Assembly (NCBI GenBank): GCA_026985495.1
Contig: JALSQJ010000217.1
Coordinates: 1-7,648, forward strand
Source: Campylobacteraceae bacterium
Lineage (GTDB): Bacteria > Campylobacterota > Campylobacteria > Campylobacterales > Sulfurovaceae
Reading direction: 5' to 3'
DNA: 7,648 nt
Both the position numbers and the translations under genes were made by a program. The notes below the pieces were generated by a model. That model did not search any database, was not told the origin of the DNA, and saw only the letters and a list, made by a program, of their open reading frames with translations. Of the stretch, positions 1-6,241 are shown one piece after another (the stretch's first letter is position 1; each line of letters starts with the position of its first letter).

Positions 1-731
1 AAGATATCAGCTCCCTCCTCTTCATCGGCAAGACTCTCTAAGATAGCCTCTTTTCTATTTGCAGGGTTCATTTGATAACTTCTTCGGTCTCCAAAACTAG
101 GAGTACTTTCGGCTACATCTCTAAATGGACCGTAATAAGCAGATGAAAACTTAGTAGAGTAAGACATAATAGGAATATGGTTAAATCCACTAGCATCAAG
201 ACCTTCTCTAATGGTTGTAATCATTCCATCCATCATTCCACTAGGTGCAATCATATCTGCTCCTGCTTGGGCATGAATTTGTGCCTGTTTTGCCAAGTTC
301 TCTAGTGTAATATCATTATCGACTGTTTCTAATATAGGGTCTAAAACACCACAGTGTCCATGGTCTGTATATTCACAAAAACATAAATCTGTCACTATAA
401 ACATATCTGGGTGAGCCTCTTTAATAGCTCTAATACTTGAAGCAATAATCCCATGTTCACACATTGCATCACTTCCAACAGAGTCTTTAACTTCAGGAAT
501 TCCAAATAGTATAATTGAGTATATTCCAAGATTCTTCAAAATATCACACTCTTTGATAATCTCATCAATACTCATTTGGTAAACCCCTGGCATTGAGTCA
601 ACTTCAATTTTTAGATTCTCTCCACTTTTAATAAATAGTGGGTATATAAAGTCATTAATAGTTAAATGAGTCTCTTGTAGTAAATCTCGTAGAACGGGGT
701 TGAGTCTTTTTCGTCTAAATCTAGTAAACAT
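1..731 (-). CDS. hemB: Delta-aminolevulinic acid dehydratase (porphobilinogen synthase), 3' part outside the window
   Basis: HemB condenses two 5-aminolevulinate molecules to porphobilinogen in cytoplasmic haem synthesis. The minus-strand frame is open from ATG at 729-731 to the window edge, giving 243 codons of a protein that is usually about 320-330 residues, so the C-terminal quarter is missing only because the window ends. I translated it by hand. It starts [17 protein letters not shown], the usual HemB N-terminus, and contains [15 protein letters not shown] with the zinc-ligand cysteines Cys117, Cys119 and Cys127. It also has [11 protein letters not shown], then [16 protein letters not shown] with one of the two active-site lysines (Lys194), and [12 protein letters not shown]. 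The second, Schiff-base lysine should lie just beyond the edge. A good ribosome site (AAGGGA) lies about six bases before the ATG. The gene is divergent from ribA, and their promoters overlap. Identification is very secure. Confidence 0.97.
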   Translation of the reverse strand, partial: MFTRFRRKRLNPVLRDLLQETHLTINDFIYPLFIKSGENLKIEVDSMPGVYQMSIDEIIKECDILKNLGIYSIILFGIPEVKDSVGSDAMCEHGIIASSIRAIKEAHPDMFIVTDLCFCEYTDHGHCGVLDPILETVDNDITLENLAKQAQIHAQAGADMIAPSGMMDGMITTIREGLDASGFNHIPIMSYSTKFSSAYYGPFRDVAESTPSFGDRRSYQMNPANRKEAILESLADEEEGADI

Positions 732-752
732 TTTTTCCCTTAAATTAATTTG

Positions 753-779
753 TTGAATTTTATCATAAAGTGATATAAT
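753..779 (+). promoter_or_regulatory. Extended -10 promoter for the ribA operon
   Basis: TGATATAAT at 771-779 is a perfect extended -10 (TG-n-TATAAT). A TTGAAT hexamer at 753-758 sits at the -35 position with a 15-base spacer, which is short but tolerable when the extended -10 is this good. The predicted transcription start is 786-787, exactly at the ATG of ribA, so the mRNA would have no leader. The -35 hexamer overlaps the hemB -10 on the other strand. Confidence 0.6.
757..765 (-). promoter_or_regulatory. Extended -10 promoter element for hemB
   Basis: Read on the minus strand this is TGATAAAAT, an extended -10 (TG-n-TAAAAT) of the type used by the Campylobacterota vegetative sigma factor, which depends little on a -35 box. 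Transcription would start near 750, leaving a leader of about 20 bases that includes the AAGGGA ribosome site. A weak TGGACA -35-like hexamer lies 19 bases further upstream. The element overlaps the -35 position of the divergent ribA promoter. This is a prediction from sequence pattern only. Confidence 0.5.
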
Positions 780-786
780 TTTGTCC

Positions 787-1353
787 ATGAGACATATTGA
801 TATTTCACAAGTTGCAAAACTCCCAACCATTTACGGTACATTTAACATACAAGCCTTTAAAGAGGGTCATAGAGAACATCTTGTAATCTATACAGATATT
901 TTAAATGACAATCCTATTATTAGAGTCCATTCAGAGTGCTTAACAGGAGATGCTTTAGCTTCTAAAAAGTGTGATTGTGGAGAGCAGTTGGCATTTGCTC
1001 AAGAGCTTATAGCTAAAAAAGGTGGAATGATAATCTACCTTAGACAAGAGGGACGCGACATTGGATTGTTGGGGAAGGTAAATGCTTATGCATTACAAGA
1101 TAAAGGTTTAGATACCATTCAAGCCAATCATCAGCTCGGTTTTAAAGCAGATGAGAGAACCTATGAGATGGTGGAGTATATTTTAGGCTACTACGGTATT
1201 GAAGAGATACAACTCTTAACCAATAATCCTAAAAAGATAGAGTCACTAAAAAATATTAAAATTACAAAGCGTATTCCTATAGTAATAGATTCAAACGATT
1301 ATAATAGAGAGTACCTAGAGGTAAAAAAAGAGCAGATGGGGCATTTGTTATAG
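787..1353 (+). CDS. ribA: GTP cyclohydrolase II
   Basis: RibA opens the imidazole ring of GTP, releasing formate and pyrophosphate, as the first committed step of riboflavin synthesis. The protein has 188 residues from ATG 787, close to the roughly 196 of E. coli RibA, and is a stand-alone GCHII without a fused RibB domain. The zinc motif [20 protein letters not shown] carries Cys51, Cys62 and Cys64, with the family's C-X10-C-X-C spacing. It is followed by [19 protein letters not shown] and the nucleotide-binding end region [11 protein letters not shown] and [13 protein letters not shown] at 781 in the same frame would add two residues. I prefer the ATG because LPT then falls at the family's usual distance from the N-terminus, and because the predicted transcription start is at 786-787, after that TTG. 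The stop codon shares one base with the rsmG start (TAGTG), so translation is probably coupled. It heads a four-gene operon. Confidence 0.95.
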   Translation: MRHIDISQVAKLPTIYGTFNIQAFKEGHREHLVIYTDILNDNPIIRVHSECLTGDALASKKCDCGEQLAFAQELIAKKGGMIIYLRQEGRDIGLLGKVNAYALQDKGLDTIQANHQLGFKADERTYEMVEYILGYYGIEEIQLLTNNPKKIESLKNIKITKRIPIVIDSNDYNREYLEVKKEQMGHLL

Positions 1354-1895
1354 TGGAAAGTGAAAGATTAAAACGATTTACAGAGTTACTATTAGAGTGG
1401 AATAAAATTCACAACTTAACAGGAGCAAAAACAGCTAGTGAAGTAGAGAGTAACATAGATGATTCCCTTTTTCCTACAACATTTATTAAAGAGCCAAGCT
1501 CTATTTTAGATGTAGGAACAGGAGCAGGTTTTCCTGGTTTGATTTTAGCTATTGTATATCCAGAGGTAAAAACAGTACTCTGTGAGCCACGAAAAAAAAG
1601 AGCCTCTTTTTTAAAGTATGTATCTATGGAGCTAGAGCTTTCTAATGTAGAGGTGGTCAAAAGAAGAGTAGAGGATTACACCTCTAAATCTTTTGGACTT
1701 ATTAGCTCTCGTGCTGTTACCGAGACCAAGATGCTATTGGAACTTACCTCACACCTACAAGATGAGAAGACAGAGTTTCTATTTTATAAGGGTGAACAGG
1801 TTTTTTCTGAATTAGAAGCAGTTAATTTAGCTTTAGATTATGATATTATTGAGAAAAATCATAGAAATTATCTCTATATAAAAAAGGTTTTATAG
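1353..1895 (+). CDS. rsmG: 16S rRNA (guanine-527-N7) methyltransferase
   Basis: RsmG (GidB) uses S-adenosylmethionine to methylate N7 of G527 in 16S rRNA, near the decoding site. Loss of this enzyme gives low-level streptomycin resistance in several bacteria. The protein has 180 residues, slightly shorter than the roughly 207 of E. coli RsmG but similar to Campylobacterota members. Visible family marks are LLEWNKIHNLTG (residues 13-24), the SAM-binding loop ILDVGTGAGFPGL (51-63), CEPRKKRASFLK (77-88), the SSRA segment (118-121) and FYKG (144-147). The start is GTG at 1353-1355, overlapping the last base of the ribA stop codon. No better ATG exists nearby, and starting here gives the normal RsmG N-terminus. 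It is the second gene of the ribA operon. Confidence 0.95.
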   Translation: MESERLKRFTELLLEWNKIHNLTGAKTASEVESNIDDSLFPTTFIKEPSSILDVGTGAGFPGLILAIVYPEVKTVLCEPRKKRASFLKYVSMELELSNVEVVKRRVEDYTSKSFGLISSRAVTETKMLLELTSHLQDEKTEFLFYKGEQVFSELEAVNLALDYDIIEKNHRNYLYIKKVL

Positions 1896-1896
1896 C

Positions 1897-2139
1897 ATGT
1901 TATTAAGATTAATTTTATTAGCAATTATTGGAATTGTTATCTACCGACTTTTTGGGGGAAAAGTTCCTTTTCTTGACAAAGAGAAGAATCCAAAAGAGCA
2001 AAAAAAAGAGCATGAGTTTGGTCAAATTGAAGCAACTTCCGAGTGTGCTAGTTGTGGGACTTACATGACAGAAGATGATGCTTTAATCTATCAAAAAAAA
2101 GCCTATTGCTCAACTAAATGTTTAGAGAAAGCGAAGTAG
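1897..2139 (+). CDS. PP0621-like small membrane-anchored Cys4 protein
   Basis: This is an 80-residue protein of unknown function, one base after the rsmG stop. Residues 2-18 are strongly hydrophobic (LLRLILLAIIGIVIYRL) and look like a single N-terminal membrane anchor. A charged, lysine- and glutamate-rich linker (residues 27-42) follows. The C-terminal part has a Cys4 pattern, C50-X2-C53 and C71-X3-C75, within SECASCGTYMTEDDAL and KAYCSTKCLEK. This resembles TRASH or zinc-ribbon-like metal knuckles and matches the PP0621 family as I remember it. The likely arrangement is a metal-binding head on the cytoplasmic side of the inner membrane; the side is an inference from the positive linker. An AAAGG ribosome site lies about nine bases before the ATG. 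No reaction can be assigned. Confidence 0.75.
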   Translation: MLLRLILLAIIGIVIYRLFGGKVPFLDKEKNPKEQKKEHEFGQIEATSECASCGTYMTEDDALIYQKKAYCSTKCLEKAK

Positions 2140-2143
2140 TTTT

Positions 2144-2509
2144 ATGAAGATATTTGGACATGAGTGGATAGAGAGTGAACGCTTTTATTCTATTGAGAAG
2201 TTAGAAGATATTGCAAAAACCCCATCTAATTCACTTCTGAGATTAGAGAGTTTAGACTCCTCTTTAGAGTTAGCAAAATATTGTCAAAAAAATAGAGTTC
2301 GATACGCTTTAGAGGTTAAGAGCATTAAAGAGGCACTTTTTGCGAATCTATTGGCTACTACCTATATTTTGTGCCATAAAGAGTTAGCAAGAGAGCTTAT
2401 GCCTATTGCTCAAAACTATCTCTTTGATACAGAAGTTTTAGCCTATATCAAAGAGGAGGATATTGAAGAGATGGCGAAAATAGGTGTTGATGGGGTAATA
2501 TTAACCTGA
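2144..2509 (+). CDS. Conserved-looking hypothetical protein, last gene of the ribA operon
   Basis: This is a 121-residue soluble protein that I do not recognise by function. It starts four bases after the previous stop and is in the same transcription unit, which supports it as a real gene, as does its normal amino-acid composition. There is no signal peptide, membrane segment or metal motif; there are two cysteines, Cys47 and Cys77. The end (IKEEDIEEMAKIGVDGVILT) and the alternating pattern around RYALEVKSIKEALFANLLATTYI-like helix-strand units recall the phosphate-binding end of a TIM barrel, as if it were half of one. That resemblance is only by eye. I vaguely recall a small hypothetical gene in a similar place after gidB in Helicobacter. 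The ribosome site is weak (GAAG about eight bases upstream), so coupling to the preceding gene is likely. Confidence 0.7.
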   Translation: MKIFGHEWIESERFYSIEKLEDIAKTPSNSLLRLESLDSSLELAKYCQKNRVRYALEVKSIKEALFANLLATTYILCHKELARELMPIAQNYLFDTEVLAYIKEEDIEEMAKIGVDGVILT

Positions 2510-2538
2510 GTTTTATATGGTTTTTAAATTTTATTTTT

Positions 2539-2556
2539 GGTGCATTAAAATGCACC
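2539..2556. terminator. Perfect hairpin between convergent operons, possible bidirectional terminator
   Basis: GGTGCAT-TAAA-ATGCACC is a perfect 7-bp stem with a four-base loop, and two more A-T pairs can close it further. It lies between the stop of the 121-residue protein (2509) and the stop of pgpA (2557-2559), directly touching the latter. Its location fits a shared terminator for two converging operons. However, neither strand has a real run of T after the stem: the plus strand has CTATATAACTTTAT, and the minus strand is A-rich. It may therefore be a pausing or mRNA-end-protecting hairpin instead. Confidence 0.45.
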
Positions 2557-3048
2557 CTATATAACTTTATCTAATACCAAGAGTAGAACAATAGTTAAGA
2601 GTCCACCTGCAACTCCTGCTAAAACATCATCTCCCATTACTCCTAGCCCACCTTTTACCTTACGGTCAATAGTCCCAATGGTAGAGGGTTTCCAAATATC
2701 AAAGAGTCTAAAGGCTGCAAAACTTCCAACAATGGCAATCTCTTTTGCATAGGCATACTCTAATGTTTGAGCTGTAGAGAGAGCAAACATAAGGGCTATC
2801 CACATTCCAGAGAGTTCATCAATCACAATGCTTTTATCATCATGACTTTTGGTGAGTCTCTCATACTTATTAATCTCAAAAATTCCTATAATTGTAATAG
2901 TAAGTGTGAGCATAAAAAAGGTACTCATTGGCAAAATTTCTAAAAGTGCTACTCCTAAAAGAAGTGCTACAAAAGAGCCTACTGTTCCAGGAGCTTTTGG
3001 TGATAGTCCTGAACCAAAAAGGGTTATAAATAGTCTATTGGGTGTCAT
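2557..3048 (-). CDS. pgpA: Phosphatidylglycerophosphatase A
   Basis: PgpA removes the phosphate from phosphatidylglycerophosphate to give phosphatidylglycerol, an inner-membrane step of phospholipid synthesis. The 163-residue length is typical. The family signature blocks are all present: GSGLSPKAPGTVGS (residues 12-24), DDKSIVIDELSGM (70-82), FRLFDIWKP (113-121) and GGLGVMGDDVLAG (133-145), with the acidic residues Asp70, Asp71, Glu78, Asp117, Asp140 and Asp141 expected to bind magnesium. Hydrophobic stretches near residues 25-39, 44-57, 82-92 and 145-158 fit the multi-pass topology. The ribosome site AGGAG (3053-3057) overlaps the stop codon of the upstream sat-like gene, and the gap is only seven bases. 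It is the last gene of the ispDF operon. Confidence 0.95.
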   Translation of the reverse strand: MTPNRLFITLFGSGLSPKAPGTVGSFVALLLGVALLEILPMSTFFMLTLTITIIGIFEINKYERLTKSHDDKSIVIDELSGMWIALMFALSTAQTLEYAYAKEIAIVGSFAAFRLFDIWKPSTIGTIDRKVKGGLGVMGDDVLAGVAGGLLTIVLLLVLDKVI

Positions 3049-3055
3049 ATTTCTC

Positions 3056-4246
3056 CTATGTCAAAGAGGTTGTTTGGTAAAGACCCATCAATTTAATGTA
3101 GAAATCCTCTTCACTATGTTTTTCTATTAATCCATCATTGGGCATAAGTGCATCATAAATCTCTTGTAAATTTTCAAATCTATCTGGATATAAAGTACTT
3201 AAAATAGAGGCAGAGACCTCTCTTCTTACCAATACAGATGGTGGCATCATACCTGCTTCAATCAGTTTTAAAATTGAAGGTGAGTGGTAGTGTATATGAT
3301 GATGTTGTCCATGTGGACAAGTTGTCGTACTTACCAATGTTCTACATTTATTACAGTAAACATACTGCTCCATGGTGGTTACCTCTATCTCCACATCTTT
3401 TGTCTCATCAAAGATAGAGTTGAGTCGGTCTTGGTCATAATAGAGTCCAAGTCCTGCATGATTAGTACCAATAACTAAACGATTACAACCATAATTTTTA
3501 GCAACTAACGCATCTAATATAAGCTCATTGTATCCTGCAAAAATGTATGACTTCTCTAAAGGAACAATGAGTACTTTATTACTAGGTAAAAAGTTCTCTA
3601 TAAAAGTTAATAGAGCATCGTATCGAATATCATATCGTAAACTATTGTCTGTAAAAGGCTTAATCAAAAAGAGAATGACTAAGTCTGATTGGTCAAGTGC
3701 TTGTCGTATCATTCGTTCATGCGCACGATTTAGTGGATTTGCTAATAACATTAATGCTGTAATATCTTTTGCACCACTCTTTTGAATTTTTGATTGAATC
3801 ATATCTTTAGATGAGCTAATAAGTGGATACTCTACGCTATATTCACCTGTAACAGCAATTTTACCTAAGCGTTTCATAGTTGTTTTTACACCAGGATGAG
3901 AGATGTCAGATGTACCATAAATGCACTTTAGACGCTCTCTAGGGTCAATAGCAAAGGTCTCATCTACTGTTAATTCTCCTACTACTAATCCTTCATGTAC
4001 TAGTTCAACTTCATCACCTTGTTTTAAAGATTTAAGTACCTCTTCATTCTTTTCTCCACCAGGAGTTAAAAGAAAAGGGAAAGGGAACGCAACATCTTTG
4101 TAGATCTTACTCTTTCTTACCTCAATTGCCTCTTTTTTACTCATTAGTGATGTAACAGGGCTAATTAAACCCTCTTGTACTAGTGCCATAGTTGAGAGTG
4201 CTTCAGCATCAATATATAACTGACTATTTCTTTTTGAAGATGCCAT
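3056..4246 (-). CDS. Sulfate adenylyltransferase (ATP sulfurylase)-like protein with altered active site
   Basis: Over its whole 396 residues this protein looks like a bacterial ATP sulfurylase, which makes adenosine phosphosulfate from ATP and sulfate (or the reverse in sulfur oxidation). Fold marks are CIYGTSDISHPGVK (residues 108-121), NPLNRAHE (170-177), VIGTNHAGLGLYYD (258-271), YCNKCRTLV with CPH (Cys298, Cys301, Cys310, a zinc site like that of Thermus ATP sulfurylase), and the end block LIEAGMMPPSVLVRREV. Key residues differ: the family's QTRNPxHxxHE reads LLANPLNRAHE, so Gln, Thr, Arg and the first His are lost, and GRDHAG reads GTNHAG. AGPREA reads AGYNEL. It may therefore be inactive, or use another substrate. 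The start ATG (4244-4246) lies inside the end of the upstream regulator gene (23-base overlap), with an AAGGA ribosome site. A sat-like gene sits in the same place in C. jejuni (Cj1609, from memory). I withhold the symbol sat because activity is doubtful. Confidence 0.85.
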   Translation of the reverse strand: MASSKRNSQLYIDAEALSTMALVQEGLISPVTSLMSKKEAIEVRKSKIYKDVAFPFPFLLTPGGEKNEEVLKSLKQGDEVELVHEGLVVGELTVDETFAIDPRERLKCIYGTSDISHPGVKTTMKRLGKIAVTGEYSVEYPLISSSKDMIQSKIQKSGAKDITALMLLANPLNRAHERMIRQALDQSDLVILFLIKPFTDNSLRYDIRYDALLTFIENFLPSNKVLIVPLEKSYIFAGYNELILDALVAKNYGCNRLVIGTNHAGLGLYYDQDRLNSIFDETKDVEIEVTTMEQYVYCNKCRTLVSTTTCPHGQHHHIHYHSPSILKLIEAGMMPPSVLVRREVSASILSTLYPDRFENLQEIYDALMPNDGLIEKHSEEDFYIKLMGLYQTTSLT

Positions 4247-5108
4247 ATTTTTTCCTTTTCTCCCATAAACTTTTTCGTGAAATACCTAGCTTTTTAGAGA
4301 GTTCCGTATCAGGGTATTGATATTGAAAATTATTGACAATAAATTTAACATAATCATCAATAGTTAAAATCTCATTTTGGTCATAAAGCTTGTTATCTGT
4401 ATTAATCTCAATAGACTTATAAGGTGTTTCAATATTAGAGGTAGTTGAGATAATAAAGTCACGTCCCTCTAGTATAGCAAAAAGTTGTTCACGTTCACCC
4501 TTTTTTAGTGTCTGTAAATCTGAAATGTATAACAAGTGTTTCACATTTGCTTTCTCTATTTTACTTTTCCAATCTTTATTGGCAAGAGGAACAAAAACAA
4601 GCACTCTATCTTTTCTCTTTGCATACTCAAAGGCAAGTTTATCAACTAGTTTAATATAGTTGGTTAAAATAACTAAAGGGGAGCTAACTTTATCAATATC
4701 ATCGGTGATATTAATATCTTGTAAAAGGTAGGTATTGTACTCTCTATAGAGATTTTTATACTTTTTAAGTGTTTGATACTCTTTGTAGTGTTCAATTTTA
4801 CGCTTAAGCTCTTCAATAATAAATGGTTTTACAATGTAGTCATTAGCTCCCAATTTTAAAGGTGCAGCAACGGTATCATTGTTGATATAAGAGACCATAA
4901 GAATAATTATCTTCTCTTTATATTTGGTAATTAGAGAGTTAAAATTTTGTCCAGGAAGATTTGTAGATAGTAGATATGCATCTCCTGTACTAGTAGCCAT
5001 TGCCTCTTTAATGGAGGAGTAAACCTCTGTCTCATAACCTGCTTGTCCGAGTTTTGCTGAGATACTTTGTGCCAAGTATAGTTCATTTTCAATTATGGTA
5101 ATTTTCAT
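4224..5108 (-). CDS. HP1021/CemR-type atypical orphan response regulator
   Basis: This is a 294-residue DNA-binding regulator, nearly the length of Helicobacter HP1021 (298). Residues 1-110 form a receiver-like domain. The phospho-acceptor Asp is replaced by Ser48 in LLSTNLPG, while Lys94-Pro95 is kept, so phosphorylation is unlikely. Residues 140-230 look like a decayed NtrC-type AAA+ core, without Walker A or B. The end (residues 264-290, ELSKKLGISRKSLWEKRKKYGI region) is a Fis-type helix-turn-helix. HP1021 in H. pylori controls oriC and many genes; CemR in C. jejuni controls energy metabolism (recalled literature). There is no sensor kinase gene nearby. I chose ATG 5108, which overlaps the ispDF stop as ATGA. 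A TTG at 5120 would add four residues. The protein contains no cysteine, unlike redox-sensing HP1021. The assignment to this family rests on length, domain decay and the ispDF/sat/pgpA context. Confidence 0.88.
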   Translation of the reverse strand: MKITIIENELYLAQSISAKLGQAGYETEVYSSIKEAMATSTGDAYLLSTNLPGQNFNSLITKYKEKIIILMVSYINNDTVAAPLKLGANDYIVKPFIIEELKRKIEHYKEYQTLKKYKNLYREYNTYLLQDINITDDIDKVSSPLVILTNYIKLVDKLAFEYAKRKDRVLVFVPLANKDWKSKIEKANVKHLLYISDLQTLKKGEREQLFAILEGRDFIISTTSNIETPYKSIEINTDNKLYDQNEILTIDDYVKFIVNNFQYQYPDTELSKKLGISRKSLWEKRKKYGIFKKK

Positions 5109-6226
5109 TGTTGTGTCCAATCATAATAGTATAGTGTAGCAACAGCTTCAACAGCCACGCCCTCTTTTCGTCCAATCCAACCCATTTTTTCAGCTGTAGT
5201 AGCCTTAATATTTACAAGGTTTGGAGTTAAATTTAGTAAGTTGGCGAGTTTAAATCGCATCGCTTTTTTGTAGTTTAATAATCTAGGAGTTTGTGCAATG
5301 ATAGTTAAATCAACATTCCCTATAAGATATCCTAAATTTGTTAATCTCTTTACAGTATCGAGTAGTAGTTCAGAAGAGTCTGCATCTTTATAATTATCTG
5401 AAGTGTCAGGATAGAACTCACCAATATCTCCAAGACCAGCAGCTCCAAGTAGTGCGTCAATGAGAGCATGAATGGCTACATCTCCGTCACTGTGAGCTTT
5501 AAATCCAAAAGGTGAATCTATCTCAACACCACAAAGTATCATCTGTTTTCCCTCTTCAAATGGGTGAATGTCGATACCAAAGCCTGTTAAGGCACGTTGT
5601 GATGGAGGAGTTAAACAGTTCATTTTTGATAAATCTTCAACCGTAGTGAGTTTATGAGCTTTTTGTGAGCCCTCTACAAAAATTATTTCGCCACCCAAAG
5701 ATGCTACAGCCGATGAGTCATCTGTAAATTCACTCTGCGAATCTAAAGCTTTTTTCAAAGTTTTTGTAGATGAGAGTTGAGGGGTTTGAATGATTTTTGT
5801 AGATTCTCTCTCGATTGGAGAGTTCTCAAAATAGAGTGTATCTACAACTTTAAGTGTAGGAACTACACAACTTCTGTTCTTTTTTGCTAAGATTACACGC
5901 TCAATCATCTCCCTATCAAGACAACATCGTGCAATATCAGAAACCAAAACAAAAGGTGTCTCTATAGTTTTTAAAGCATTTTTTAGTGATTGTTGACGGC
6001 TATCTCCACCCTCAACAAATGTGTATGGTGCAAAATTCTCCATAATATTAATATCATCTTTAGATGATACTATTATGGTCTCTTTGAACTCATGAAGCTG
6101 TTGAAAATCATCAGCAACTTTGAGCCAAAGAGGTCTATTCCCTATCCATAGCCACTGTTTCTTAGGAGGCAATGAAAAACGAGAAGCAGAACCTGCACCA
6201 AGAAGAATTAGTGTAATATCTCTCAC
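5105..6226 (-). CDS. ispDF: Bifunctional IspD/IspF of the MEP isoprenoid pathway
   Basis: This fusion carries two non-consecutive steps of the methylerythritol phosphate pathway: MEP cytidylyltransferase (IspD) and 2-C-methyl-D-erythritol 2,4-cyclodiphosphate synthase (IspF). Residues 1-205 are the IspD part. It has the CTP-binding loop LLGAGSASRFSLPPKKQ with Arg16 and Lys23 at catalytic spacing, SDIAR (96-100), VPTLKVVDT (122-130), QTPQ (147-150), and KLTTVEDL with Lys192. Residues 215-373 are the IspF part, with zinc ligands Asp219, His221 and His253 (GFGIDIH, AIHALIDALLGA), the AHSDGD loop (244-249), GDIGEFYPDT and the KATTAEKMG end block. The length of 373 matches known Campylobacterota fusions. 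The start is GTG at 6224-6226, with an AGGA site seven bases upstream; no ATG fits. It is the first gene of the operon and follows an unusual regulatory gap. Confidence 0.97.
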   Translation of the reverse strand: MRDITLILLGAGSASRFSLPPKKQWLWIGNRPLWLKVADDFQQLHEFKETIIVSSKDDINIMENFAPYTFVEGGDSRQQSLKNALKTIETPFVLVSDIARCCLDREMIERVILAKKNRSCVVPTLKVVDTLYFENSPIERESTKIIQTPQLSSTKTLKKALDSQSEFTDDSSAVASLGGEIIFVEGSQKAHKLTTVEDLSKMNCLTPPSQRALTGFGIDIHPFEEGKQMILCGVEIDSPFGFKAHSDGDVAIHALIDALLGAAGLGDIGEFYPDTSDNYKDADSSELLLDTVKRLTNLGYLIGNVDLTIIAQTPRLLNYKKAMRFKLANLLNLTPNLVNIKATTAEKMGWIGRKEGVAVEAVATLYYYDWTQQ

Positions 6227-6241
6227 TTCTATTTCCTTTTT

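Noticed and set aside
761..775. TATCA-taaag-TGATA inverted repeat as a repressor operator
   Set aside because: The arms are simply the TGATA parts of the two opposed extended -10 elements, so promoter structure explains the symmetry.
1409..1660. Minus-strand open frame inside rsmG (83 codons)
   Set aside because: It lies wholly inside a well-supported gene on the other strand, has no family features and no separate ribosome site.
2849..3130. Plus-strand open frame across the pgpA start and sat-like end
   Set aside because: It is antisense to two confident genes and its translation is of low-complexity hydrophobic and basic composition; a mirror of PgpA coding bias.
3284..4103. Three plus-strand open frames antisense to the sat-like gene
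   Set aside because: Each is short, has odd composition (Met- and Ser-rich) and no recognisable domain, and the minus-strand gene explains the region fully.
5109..5120. TTG at 5120 as start of the regulator
   Set aside because: The ATG at 5108 gives a standard ATGA overlap with the ispDF stop and begins directly with the receiver's first strand; the four extra residues add nothing recognisable.
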